Positions 1 to 5,106 are shown, counted from the stretch's first letter. The stretch is DNA of 7,599 bases from JBBPYA01 sp038200385 (GCA_038200385.1 JBBPYA010000162.1:1-7599), one strand, 5' to 3'. Program-made: numbers and translations. The notes: generated by a model from the sequence alone, not told the origin.

Positions 1-167
1 AGTCGTTGGTAAACGTCGAGAATTGCCGTGAATTCGTAAAGAGTGGTAGTCGTTGGTAAACGTCGAGAATTGCCGTGAATTCGTAAAGAGTGGTAGTCGT
101 TGGTAAACGTCGAGAATTGCCGTGAATTCGTAAAGAGTGGTAGTCGTTGGTAAACGTCGAGAATTGC
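1..167. repeat. 47-bp perfect tandem repeat, 3.55 copies
   Basis: Three identical head-to-tail copies lie at 1-47, 48-94 and 95-141. A fourth copy (142-167) breaks off after 26 bases. I found no mismatch between copies. The unit has about 45% G+C, far below the surrounding DNA. Inside each unit CGA-G-AATT is followed by GCCGTG and AATTCG, so CGAATT can pair with AATTCG around a single bulged G. The array runs off the left edge, so its true copy number is unknown. There are no variable spacers, so it is not a CRISPR array. Possible explanations are an iteron-like or protein-binding array, a mobile-element end, or an assembly artefact; the sequence does not decide between them. Confidence 0.95.
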
Positions 168-464
168 GTCACAGCGTTATTGGCCGCATTCCAGTGCGTA
201 GGTCGGCTCGGCCGGCGGCTTCGATGACGGCGTGCCAGGTCTGCGGTGGCGGGTGAATCGCGTGTTGTGGCGAAGCGGACGTCGTAGCGACGGGCGGCGT
301 CTGGGCAGTCGTGCAGTTGCGGCGGGCGGGTGAGCAGCAAGGTCGTTGCGTCGGGCCACGGTGATCGGGCGTCCGGCACGAGCCGTGCAGGCTGCAACGA
401 GGGTACGGAGGGAGCGACCGGAGAGCACAGGGGGCTACTTGAGAAAGTCTTGAGATTGCCGAGT

Positions 465-524
465 AACGCCGCCGGCAACCCCAAACCCGGCGTTGGGACC
501 TCTCCTCCACGGTAGCTGCCGTGG
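465..524. repeat. Two adjacent perfect inverted repeats
   Basis: AACGCCG (465-471) pairs perfectly with CGGCGTT (488-494) across 16 nt. Thirteen bases later CCACGG (507-512) pairs with CCGTGG (519-524) across 6 nt. In DNA this rich in G and C such hairpins are not rare. Two in a row in a gene-free stretch of a mobile element could be a terminator, a structured leader, or a site for replication or transfer proteins. I cannot assign a role. Confidence 0.45.
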
Positions 525-606
525 GCCGCGCCGAGGATCCCTCCTTACGCCTGAACTGCGACTTTAGGTTCCTTCCGTACCGGACGAGGCCACCTCCGCG
601 ACTGAG

Positions 607-628
607 CGGAAGGATCTCGGAAGGATCC
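607..628. repeat. 11-bp direct repeat pair upstream of excisionase gene
   Basis: CGGAAGGATCT (607-617) is followed immediately by CGGAAGGATCC (618-628), differing only in the last base. The pair lies about 120 bp upstream of the excisionase-like gene. Tandem short repeats one helical turn apart are typical of binding sites for small HTH proteins such as recombination directionality factors, or of integrase arm sites. The role is inferred. Confidence 0.5.
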
Positions 629-749
629 ACTTGAGACTGCTGAGCATCATCGACAGCGAGGGATCGCGGTCTGGATACGTCGGCCGCTCGACTCGGCCGC
701 CCACGCCGATGCGCGTCCCTCGCCGCATGCATCGACGATCGGAGTGATC

Positions 750-974
750 ATGGACCAAATTGCTACCCCAGACGCGGGGATGAGCGCGCAATTGCTCACC
801 CTCGCCGAGGCCGCCGACCGGCTCCGTACGCCCGTGGCGACCCTGCGGTACTGGCGGCACCTCGGCATCGGGCCGGACAGCTTCCGCCTCGGCCGCCGTG
901 TCGTGTACCGGCGCGAAGACATCGACCGTTGGATCACCGCACAACACGACAGCCAGGCCGTGCGCCCTCGATAG
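750..974 (+). CDS. Excisionase-like HTH DNA-binding protein (AlpA/MerR-type)
   Basis: This 74-residue protein is nearly all one winged-helix-turn-helix domain of the excisionase/AlpA type (HTH_17). Residues about 16-63 read LTLAEAADRL, VATLRYWRHLGIGP, then GRRVVYRREDIDRWI, the usual order of recognition helix, wing and closing helix. Proteins of this class bind near att sites, bend DNA and bias the integrase toward excision; many also regulate transcription. I chose ATG 750 because GGAG at 741-744 sits 5 bases upstream. The GTG at 744 in the same frame overlaps that site and is less likely. The gene lies 65 bp upstream of the integrase gene in the same direction, the standard xis-int order, so the two are probably co-transcribed. 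A role in recombination is inferred from family and position; a purely regulatory role is the alternative. Confidence 0.85.
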   Translation: MDQIATPDAGMSAQLLTLAEAADRLRTPVATLRYWRHLGIGPDSFRLGRRVVYRREDIDRWITAQHDSQAVRPR

Positions 975-1039
975 GGGAAGGCAACCTTTACCTGCACGGT
1001 ACGCAGGGTCAGAATGCAGGACAGCAATCTGGAGGGTGC

Positions 1040-2161
1040 ATGGCCAGCATCGTCAAGCGTCTGAATGGGCAGTGGCGAGCGCGATACCGCGACCTCGTCG
1101 GGCACGAGCATGCGCGTCACTTCACCCGGAAGGTCGACGCGACCCGCTGGTTGGACTCGGTGGCCGCCGCCGTCGAGGCAGGGACCTATGTGGACCCGAA
1201 CGCTGGAAGGAGCACTCTGGCGGAGTACGCGCCGCTGTGGCTGACCCGCCAGGTACACCTCAAGCCCTCGACTCGATCCCGCTACGCCGCTCTCATGCGC
1301 TGTCACATCGTCCCGACGTTCGGTGCCCTTCCGCTGGCCAAGATCGAGCGCTCGGCGGTAGCGGCCTGGGTCTTGATCATGATCGACGCCGGACTTGCTG
1401 GTCCGACCGTTCGTCACGCCCACCGGGTCCTGCACATGATCCTGAACGCGGCGGTGGATGACGGCCGGCTCGCGCGGAATCCAGCATCGCGGGTCAAGCT
1501 GCCTCGTGATCGCCGGCGAGAGAAGCGGTTCCTGACCCACCCCGAGGCGGCGGCACTCGCCGACGCCGCTGGCCCGGACCGACTGGTCGTCCTGGTACTC
1601 GCCTATTGCGGTCTGCGCTTCGGGGAGCTGGCCGCGCTCCGGGTACGCAACGTCGACCCGTTGCGCCGGCGGCTGCAGATCCAGGAGTCAGCGACCGAGG
1701 TCGACGGGACGATGGTCTTCGGCACGCCGAAGTCTCACCAGTGCCGATCCGTCCCCGTTCCCCGGTCATTGATCGACGAGCTGGCCGCAGCCTGTGCGGG
1801 CAAGGCACCCTCCGATCTCGTGTTCACCGCGCCGCAGGGGGGCGTGCTGTGGCTTCGCAACTGGCGGCGACGGGTCTTCGATCCGGCCGTCACGGCGGCC
1901 GGGCTGGGCGAGCTGACGCCGCACGAGCTGCGGCACACGGCGGCGAGCCTCGCGGTGGCCGCCGGTGCCAACGTCAAGGCCGTACAGCGGATGTTGGGAC
2001 ACGCCAGCGCGGCGATGACCCTCGACGTGTACTCCGGCCTGTTCGACGACGACCTCGACGCCGTAGCCGACCGCTTGGATGCTGCTGCCCGCACGGCACG
2101 CGAGCCTTCAGCGAGCCAACGGCAGTCAGTCAGCGGCCACGTGATCACCATGCCGCGCTAG
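1040..2161 (+). CDS. Tyrosine site-specific integrase (phage/ICE type)
   Basis: This 373-residue protein is a complete tyrosine recombinase that would cut and rejoin DNA at att sites to insert and excise the element. An N-terminal arm-binding segment (about 1-60, starting MASIVKRLNGQWRARYRD) is followed by a SAM-like core-binding domain (about 60-150) and the catalytic domain (about 165-350). All expected active-site residues are visible: R193 in GLRFGE, K231 in TPKSHQ, H295 and R298 in HELRH, H321 in LGH, and nucleophile Y331 in DVYSG. Nothing suggests truncation. ATG 1040 is preferred: GGAGG lies at 1031-1035, four bases upstream, and family members typically begin MASI. An in-frame ATG at 929 would overlap the excisionase gene and add 37 residues unlike the family. 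The gene points toward the tRNA-Ala gene, the likely integration site. Length and motifs fit actinobacterial ICE and prophage integrases. Confidence 0.96.
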   Translation: MASIVKRLNGQWRARYRDLVGHEHARHFTRKVDATRWLDSVAAAVEAGTYVDPNAGRSTLAEYAPLWLTRQVHLKPSTRSRYAALMRCHIVPTFGALPLAKIERSAVAAWVLIMIDAGLAGPTVRHAHRVLHMILNAAVDDGRLARNPASRVKLPRDRRREKRFLTHPEAAALADAAGPDRLVVLVLAYCGLRFGELAALRVRNVDPLRRRLQIQESATEVDGTMVFGTPKSHQCRSVPVPRSLIDELAAACAGKAPSDLVFTAPQGGVLWLRNWRRRVFDPAVTAAGLGELTPHELRHTAASLAVAAGANVKAVQRMLGHASAAMTLDVYSGLFDDDLDAVADRLDAAARTAREPSASQRQSVSGHVITMPR

Positions 2162-2167
2162 ACGTTT

Positions 2168-2209
2168 CGCAACCTAAGTTGCGTACCCACGATCTGGCAA
2201 CGTATGTTG
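2168..2209. promoter_or_regulatory. Twin CAAC-N-TA-N-GTTG palindromes, probable operators
   Basis: Two 12-bp palindromes share the form CAAC-N-TA-N-GTTG, at 2170-2181 and 2198-2209, with centres 28 bp apart. In the first, the arms extend to CGCAAC/GTTGCG (2168-2183). The second covers the toxin start codon ATG (2204-2206). TAAGTT at 2175-2180, inside the first palindrome, matches the TAnnnT form of an actinobacterial -10 element, so a bound repressor could block both transcription and initiation. I saw no further copies of this motif in the window. That the downstream HTH protein is the repressor is inferred from the usual autoregulation of toxin-antitoxin operons. Confidence 0.6.
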
Positions 2210-2440
2210 GAGGCGGTCGAGCCGCTGATCGTCGCCAGCGCTCGCAAACATGGCATCGCCGACCACGACATCCTCCACGCCTTCAACCACCCGGTCCGCT
2301 ACGAGGTCCTCGATGATGGATTCGTAATGATCATCGGACCCACCCGTTCCGCCCAGCTGATCGAGCTCGGGTTGATAGACACCGGCCACGGCCCGGTCAT
2401 CGTGCACGCCATGACAGCCCGGAGAAAGTACTTGAGGTGA
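2204..2440 (+). CDS. Putative toxin, BrnT/DUF4258-like
   Basis: This 78-residue protein resembles small actinobacterial proteins annotated as BrnT- or DUF4258-like toxins. Its pattern is HGIADHDILHAFNHP near residue 16, then a strand-rich middle (DDGFVMIIGPT, AQLIELGLID) and a C-terminal VIVHAMTARRKYLR, matching the family ending in which His and Arg/Lys follow the last strand. BrnT of Brucella is a ribonuclease with a RelE-like fold; ribonuclease activity here is inference. The ATG at 2204 has no ribosome binding site upstream, and a GGAGG (2209-2213) lies inside the gene, so translation may be leaderless or weak. The start codon lies in a palindrome that is probably an operator. The gene begins 42 bp after the integrase stop and runs into the small HTH gene behind it. 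The order is toxin first, as in brnTA. Confidence 0.75.
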   Translation: MLEAVEPLIVASARKHGIADHDILHAFNHPVRYEVLDDGFVMIIGPTRSAQLIELGLIDTGHGPVIVHAMTARRKYLR

Positions 2441-2445
2441 TGACC

Positions 2446-2718
2446 ATGCCCCGTAGCCTGCAGGAGATCCTCGACCACGCCGACGAGCTGGCACGCCGCT
2501 TCGAGGACCACGATCCGGCAGACGTCCGCGACGCAGCGCCTTTGCGGGCCATCCGCGACGCCGTGACCGGGCGCGCCGCCAACGAGCGGCGCGTCGCCGA
2601 AACGGTCGCCACAGCCCGCGAGGCCGGCGTCTCCTGGTCCGCTATCGGCGCCATGCTGGGCACCTCGGGTGAGGCAGCCCGCAAGCGCTACAGCGGACAC
2701 CACGCCAAGACCGGGTAG
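2446..2718 (+). CDS. Small HTH protein, putative antitoxin and autorepressor
   Basis: This 90-residue, probably cytoplasmic protein has a charged helical N-terminal half (about 1-45, rich in Asp, Glu and Arg). Its C-terminal helix-turn-helix (about 55-82) contains AGVSWSAIGAMLGTSGEAARKRY, which looks like sigma-70 region 4 or a similar three-helix HTH; the tail is basic. I chose ATG 2446: GAGGTGA at 2434-2440 is a near-complete Shine-Dalgarno sequence 5 bases upstream and overlaps the toxin's last codons and stop. A GTG at 2437 and an ATG at 2440 are in frame but too close to, or inside, that site. The tight junction implies translational coupling with the toxin. Position and architecture fit an antitoxin whose N-terminal half binds toxin and whose HTH binds the upstream palindromes, but no family name can be given with certainty and the role is inferred. 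Confidence 0.7.
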   Translation: MPRSLQEILDHADELARRFEDHDPADVRDAAPLRAIRDAVTGRAANERRVAETVATAREAGVSWSAIGAMLGTSGEAARKRYSGHHAKTG

Positions 2719-2760
2719 CGCGACCGCGTCACGCACTCAGCGCAGGCCGGGCCGGTCGCG
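2719..2760 (+). terminator. Inverted repeat after the toxin/HTH pair
   Basis: CGCGACCG (2719-2726) starts directly after the TAG stop and pairs perfectly with CGGTCGCG (2753-2760), leaving a 26-nt loop. There is no T-tract, which is common for actinobacterial terminators. The right arm overlaps the first of the phased GCGGAC motifs, so a binding-site role is possible too. Confidence 0.4.
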
Positions 2761-2800
2761 GACCCCGTGCGGACTTCTTGCGGACTGAGTGCGGACTGAG
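2757..2800 (+). repeat. Four GCGGAC motifs at exact 11-bp spacing, candidate integrase arm sites
   Basis: GCGGAC occurs at 2758, 2769, 2780 and 2791, always 11 bp apart. The last three copies are 11-mers of the form TGCGGACTNNN (2768-2778, 2779-2789, 2790-2800); the last two are identical. The array lies between the toxin/HTH pair and the 3' end of the tRNA-Ala gene, about 70 bp from the tRNA end. One-turn phasing puts every copy on the same DNA face. Direct-repeat arm-type sites recognised by the integrase N-terminal domain are expected at this position beside the att core; the assignment is inferred. Confidence 0.65.
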
Positions 2801-2868
2801 GGCATCCGGGCCCTTCGAGTCCGAACCCCGGAAATGGAAAAGCCCTGGTCAGAAGCCACTTTCTCGGG

Positions 2869-2910
2869 TGGAGCTGAGGGGACTCGAACCCCTGACCCCC
2901 ACACTGCCAG
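2869..2910 (-). other. Probable att junction in the 3' half of tRNA-Ala
   Basis: Tyrosine integrases of ICEs and phages often recombine within the anticodon-to-3'-end part of a tRNA gene and restore it with element-borne sequence. Here excisionase, integrase and toxin/HTH genes lie directly on the 3' side of an intact tRNA gene, while the DNA beyond its 5' end is ordinary chromosome. I found no second copy of the tRNA 3' end in the window, so the other att site must lie to the left of base 1. The exact core is unknown; the limits given are the T arm through the anticodon loop. Confidence 0.5.
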
Positions 2911-2941
2911 TGTGGTGCGCTACCAGCTGCGCCACAGCCCC
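2869..2941 (-). tRNA. tRNA-Ala(GGC)
   Basis: The minus strand folds into a full cloverleaf of 73 nt. The acceptor stem is GGGGCTG/CAGCTCC with one G-U pair, the D stem GCGC/GCGC, and the anticodon stem CCACA/TGTGG with loop CTGGCAG. The variable loop is GGGTC and the T arm AGGGG-TTCGAGT-CCCCT. The anticodon GGC (2906-2908) reads GCC and GCU alanine codons. The discriminator base is A and the genome continues CCC, so CCA is added after transcription. The 3' end faces the integrase gene, the usual geometry of an integration target; all stems are intact, so the tRNA should be functional. Confidence 0.97.
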
Positions 2942-2955
2942 TTGATGCGAACGCC

Positions 2956-2961
2956 ACCATA
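2956..2961 (-). promoter_or_regulatory. Possible -10 element of tRNA-Ala
   Basis: Reading the minus strand, TATGGT lies 15 bases upstream of the mature tRNA 5' end and fits the TAnnnT form of actinobacterial -10 boxes. No clear -35 hexamer is visible, because that region is taken up by a GC-rich hairpin. Confidence 0.35.
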
Positions 2962-2989
2962 CCGCGCAGCCGCGAGCGCGCCGCGCGGT
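2961..2989 (-). terminator. GC-rich hairpin after the Sco1 gene
   Basis: ACCGCGC (2961-2967) pairs perfectly with GCGCGGT (2983-2989) across 15 nt. On the minus strand the hairpin starts 5 bases after the Sco1 stop codon. It has no T-tract. It also occupies the region just upstream of the tRNA -10 candidate, so the Sco1 terminator and tRNA promoter would overlap. Confidence 0.4.
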
Positions 2990-2994
2990 CCCGG

Positions 2995-3624
2995 TCAGCC
3001 CTGCATGATCAGCGGCAGGTCGTGCGTCATATCGGCCGGACTGCTGCCGCCGACATGCACCACCCGTGCCAGGTCGTCCGGACCGTACAGCTGCAGCTCG
3101 GCGGAATGCGTCTTGCCCATGTCCTGCGCGACGGGCACCCGCGCAGCCCGCTGCGCGGCCTCGACCTCGGAGATCGTCCCGGTCAGCCCGATGAAGCGGT
3201 TCGGGAGGCCGCCGTCGAACTGGCCCAGGAACGTGGCCAGCTTCGCCCCGGTGTCCGCCGTCGGGTCGGTCGTGACGAACACGACGCGCACCTGGTCGGC
3301 CAGCTCGGCCGGCAACTCGCGGATGGCGGTCGCGACGTCGGCCATCGTGGTCGGGCAGACGTCCGGACAGGTCGTGTAGCCGAAGAACAGGAAGGTGGGA
3401 CGGCCGGCGGTCTCGGTCAGGAAGTCGTACGCCGCCCCGCTGGTGTCGGTCAACGTGAAGTCGGGCCGGGCCAGCGGAGGCTGCAGCTCGAGCCCGCGGT
3501 AGAGCGTCGCCGGCGCGGACACCGACGCGACCGGGTTCGACCTGGCAGTGCCTGTGGTGCCGGCCTGGCTGCAGCCGGTCAGGCCGAGCACCGCCAGCGT
3601 CAGCGCGGCGAGAATCCGCCTCAC
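2995..3624 (-). CDS. SCO1/SenC/PrrC-family copper chaperone lipoprotein
   Basis: This 209-residue exported lipoprotein has the Sco thioredoxin-like fold. Sco proteins carry Cu(I)/Cu(II) and help assemble the CuA centre of cytochrome c oxidase on the outer face of the membrane. The N-terminus is a lipoprotein signal: two arginines, a hydrophobic core, then lipobox LTGC with lipidated C18. The copper site is complete: C86 and C90 in TTCPDVCP and H173 in KTHSAE. A DFTLTDTSG motif opens the domain, and VVFVTTDPTADT is the usual central strand. GTG 3624 is preferred because GGAGG (3631-3635) is 6 bases upstream; an adjacent GTG at 3627 would have only 3 bases. The gene is divergent from a DUF2231 membrane protein gene. 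The family is certain; the exact partner, oxidase assembly or redox signalling, is not shown here. Confidence 0.93.
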   Translation of the reverse strand: MRRILAALTLAVLGLTGCSQAGTTGTARSNPVASVSAPATLYRGLELQPPLARPDFTLTDTSGAAYDFLTETAGRPTFLFFGYTTCPDVCPTTMADVATAIRELPAELADQVRVVFVTTDPTADTGAKLATFLGQFDGGLPNRFIGLTGTISEVEAAQRAARVPVAQDMGKTHSAELQLYGPDDLARVVHVGGSSPADMTHDLPLIMQG

Positions 3625-3669
3625 CACAAACCTCCCGTCGGGCTGGACCAGCCAAGCCCTGACCTGCCC

Positions 3670-3675
3670 ACCGTA
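3670..3675 (-). promoter_or_regulatory. Possible -10 of the Sco1 gene in the divergent intergenic region
   Basis: TACGGT on the minus strand matches TAnnnT and lies about 45 bases upstream of the GTG start. No recognisable -35 is present. The whole 256-bp divergent gap (3625-3880) holds no gene I can support. It contains small inverted repeats such as GTCCG-CCGA-CGGAC and must carry the promoters of both neighbours. I saw no recognisable copper-repressor operator. Confidence 0.3.
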
Positions 3676-3880
3676 CGTCGCGCGTCCGCCGACGGACCCG
3701 AACCGTCGACGCGGGTCGGTTCGCAGCGACCACCGCCAGCGCGCAACGCCCAGCCCCTCACAGCTTCACCAGGCACACTGGCGCCAGGAGCCGAGAACGC
3801 CGGTTACGCCCTTCCCGCGCCCGCTGAACCGTGTGACGGCTGCGCCCGTGCACAAGGACAGCGCCTCGAGAGGACACCCG

Positions 3881-4387
3881 TTGTTCGACACCGTCTTCGG
3901 TCTGCCCGTACACGCGCTGGTCGTGCACGTCGTGGTCGTGCTGCTGCCGCTCGCGGCAGTCGGGGGCGCCGTCGTCGCCGTCCTCCCCTGGGCCCGCGAG
4001 CGCTACCTCATCCTCATCACCGCGATCGCCATCGCCGTCGTACCGGCGGTCATCGTGGCGACCAAGAGCGGGCAGCAGCTGCAGGACCGGCTCAACCGCA
4101 CGTTCGGGCCCGGCAGCGCCCAGGAAGCCCAGCTGATGGAGGAGCACGTCCGGCTCGGGAAGAACCTGCTGCCGTGGGCGATCGTCCTGGCGGCCGCGCT
4201 CGTCCTCCTGCTGGCCGCGGTCTACCTCCGCCGCCGGCCGGAAAGTCCCTCCTGGCTGCGGGCTGGCGGGTACGCCGCCTCGGCGGCGGTGCTCGTCGGC
4301 TCCGTGCTGAGCATCTACTGGACGGTCCGGATCGGCGACGCCGGCGCGCGGGCGGCCTGGACCGACGTGGTCCAGTCCAGCAACTGA
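3881..4387 (+). CDS. DUF2231-family membrane protein
   Basis: This 168-residue integral membrane protein has four predicted hydrophobic helices: about residues 13-37 (ALVVHVVVVLLPLAAVGGAV), 43-65 (LILITAIAIAVVPAVIV), 101-121 (LLPWAIVLAAALVLLLAAV) and 134-154 (AASAAVLVGSVLSIYW). The opening FGLPVHALVVH with two histidines is the hallmark of DUF2231, a family of unknown biochemical role often found near redox, heme or metal genes. I chose TTG 3881 because GAGAGGA (3868-3874) lies 6 bases upstream and the family motif begins within a few residues. A GTG at 3848 lacks a binding site, and in-frame codons further upstream read as non-coding sequence. It is divergent from the Sco1 gene, suggesting a link to the respiratory chain or copper handling, which is inference. 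Confidence 0.85.
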   Translation: MFDTVFGLPVHALVVHVVVVLLPLAAVGGAVVAVLPWARERYLILITAIAIAVVPAVIVATKSGQQLQDRLNRTFGPGSAQEAQLMEEHVRLGKNLLPWAIVLAAALVLLLAAVYLRRRPESPSWLRAGGYAASAAVLVGSVLSIYWTVRIGDAGARAAWTDVVQSSN

Positions 4388-4422
4388 CCCCTGGCGTTCC
4401 CGGCCCAGCCGCCGGGGCAGCC

Positions 4423-4428
4423 TAGGAT
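4423..4428 (+). promoter_or_regulatory. Probable -10 of the DUF47 gene
   Basis: TAGGAT is a good match to actinobacterial housekeeping -10 elements and lies 54 bp upstream of the GTG start, in the 94-bp gap after the DUF2231 gene. The matching -35 region is GC-rich and unclear. It implies the DUF47 gene can be transcribed independently of the upstream gene. Confidence 0.45.
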
Positions 4429-4481
4429 CCGCGGTGACCCCGCTACAGCCGCTGGGGCCGTGCTCTGGACTCGGAGATGCC

Positions 4482-5102
4482 GTGGCGCGCAGCAAGTTCA
4501 GCCTCAAGGACCAGAGCTTCTTCGAGATGTTCACCGCGTCGGCGGACAATCTGGTCGCGGCGATGGAGACGTTCGAGCGGTTCGTCCGCGAGATCGCCAA
4601 CCGCGAGGAACTGGGCAAGCTCCTGCGCGACCACGAGCATGCCGGGGACTCGGTCACCCACCAGATCTACCGTCAGCTGAACTCCAGCTTCGTCACCCCG
4701 TTCGACCGGGAGGACATCTACCGGCTGGCCGGCAACCTCGACGACGTCATGGACTTCGTCGAGGCCGCGGCGGACCTGATCGTGCTCACCGGGTTGGGGA
4801 CGCTGCCCGGCGAGATGAGCCAGCAGGTCGAGCTGCTGCAGCGCGCCGCGCAGACCACCGCCGAGGCGATGCCCAAGCTGAAGTCCATGAAGGGTCTGTC
4901 CGACTACTGGATCGAGGTCAACCGGCTGGAGAACGAGGCGGACAAGATCTACCGGCGGTTGCTGTCCCGGCTGTACGGCGGGCAGTACAAGGCGCTGGAA
5001 GTCATGAAGCTCAAGGAGGTGGCCGACCAGCTGGAGGAGGCCGCCGACGCCTTCGAGCACATCGCCAACGTCGTGGAGACGATCGCGGTCAAGGAGAGCT
5101 GA
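4482..5102 (+). CDS. DUF47/PhoU-like protein (Pit-accessory type)
   Basis: This 206-residue cytoplasmic all-helical protein belongs to the DUF47 family, distant relatives of PhoU. Members usually sit just upstream of a PitA-type low-affinity phosphate transporter gene and are thought to modulate it. Visible family features are the opening FSLKDQSFFEMFTASADNL, the SFVTPFDREDIYRLAGNLDD signature (about residues 67-86), NRLENEADKIYRRLL and the closing EEAADAFEHIANVVETI with acidic metal-binding-type residues. Full length for the family is about 200-210. I chose GTG 4482 because GGAG at 4473-4476 lies 5 bases upstream; an in-frame start upstream at 4434 would add 16 residues not seen in the family. 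No Pit gene follows: the next gene is a convergent FUSC protein. Its transporter must be elsewhere, or it acts alone. Confidence 0.92.
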   Translation: MARSKFSLKDQSFFEMFTASADNLVAAMETFERFVREIANREELGKLLRDHEHAGDSVTHQIYRQLNSSFVTPFDREDIYRLAGNLDDVMDFVEAAADLIVLTGLGTLPGEMSQQVELLQRAAQTTAEAMPKLKSMKGLSDYWIEVNRLENEADKIYRRLLSRLYGGQYKALEVMKLKEVADQLEEAADAFEHIANVVETIAVKES

Positions 5103-5106
5103 CCTC

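Larger units (their letters stand above)
168..749. other. Gene-poor stretch left of the excisionase gene
   Basis: About 580 bases carry no reading frame with a convincing start, ribosome binding site and protein-like composition. On the minus strand between about 428 and 172, high-GC third positions and protein-like sequence move from frame to frame (one frame reads GRSLRTLVAACTARAGR, another RRYDVRFATT, a third TWHAVIEAAGRADL). That would suit a gene decayed by frameshifts, but I do not recognise a family. From 430 on there are inverted repeats, an 11-bp direct repeat and two CTTGAGA copies 12 bp apart (437-443 and 449-455). A TCGACA hexamer at 650-655 could be a -35 element for the excisionase gene, but no good -10 accompanies it. 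Confidence 0.5.

Noticed and set aside
1..167. CRISPR array
   Set aside because: The intervals between repeated parts are identical in every copy, so there are no spacers, and no cas gene is present.
169..732. 187-codon minus-strand frame left of the excisionase gene
   Set aside because: No ribosome binding site, Arg/Pro/Ser-rich composition and no recognisable domain; at most it contains part of a decayed gene.
991..1007. Dyad CCTGC/GCAGG between excisionase and integrase genes
   Set aside because: Only 5 bp with a 7-nt loop; too common in GC-rich DNA to call an attenuator or operator.
647..1540. Long open frame (297 codons) on the minus strand opposite the integrase gene
   Set aside because: It is the antisense of the excisionase and integrase genes, Arg/Gly/Pro-rich without any domain; long antisense frames are normal in DNA of this GC content.
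2801..2835. Small dyad TTCG-AGTC-CGAA that resembles a T-arm remnant
   Set aside because: The match to the tRNA T arm is only a few bases and does not extend, so it is not evidence for a second att core.
3022..4425. 467-codon plus-strand frame across Sco1 and DUF2231 genes
   Set aside because: Extremely Arg/Gly/Ala-rich, opposite one well-identified gene and out of frame with another; no start signal.
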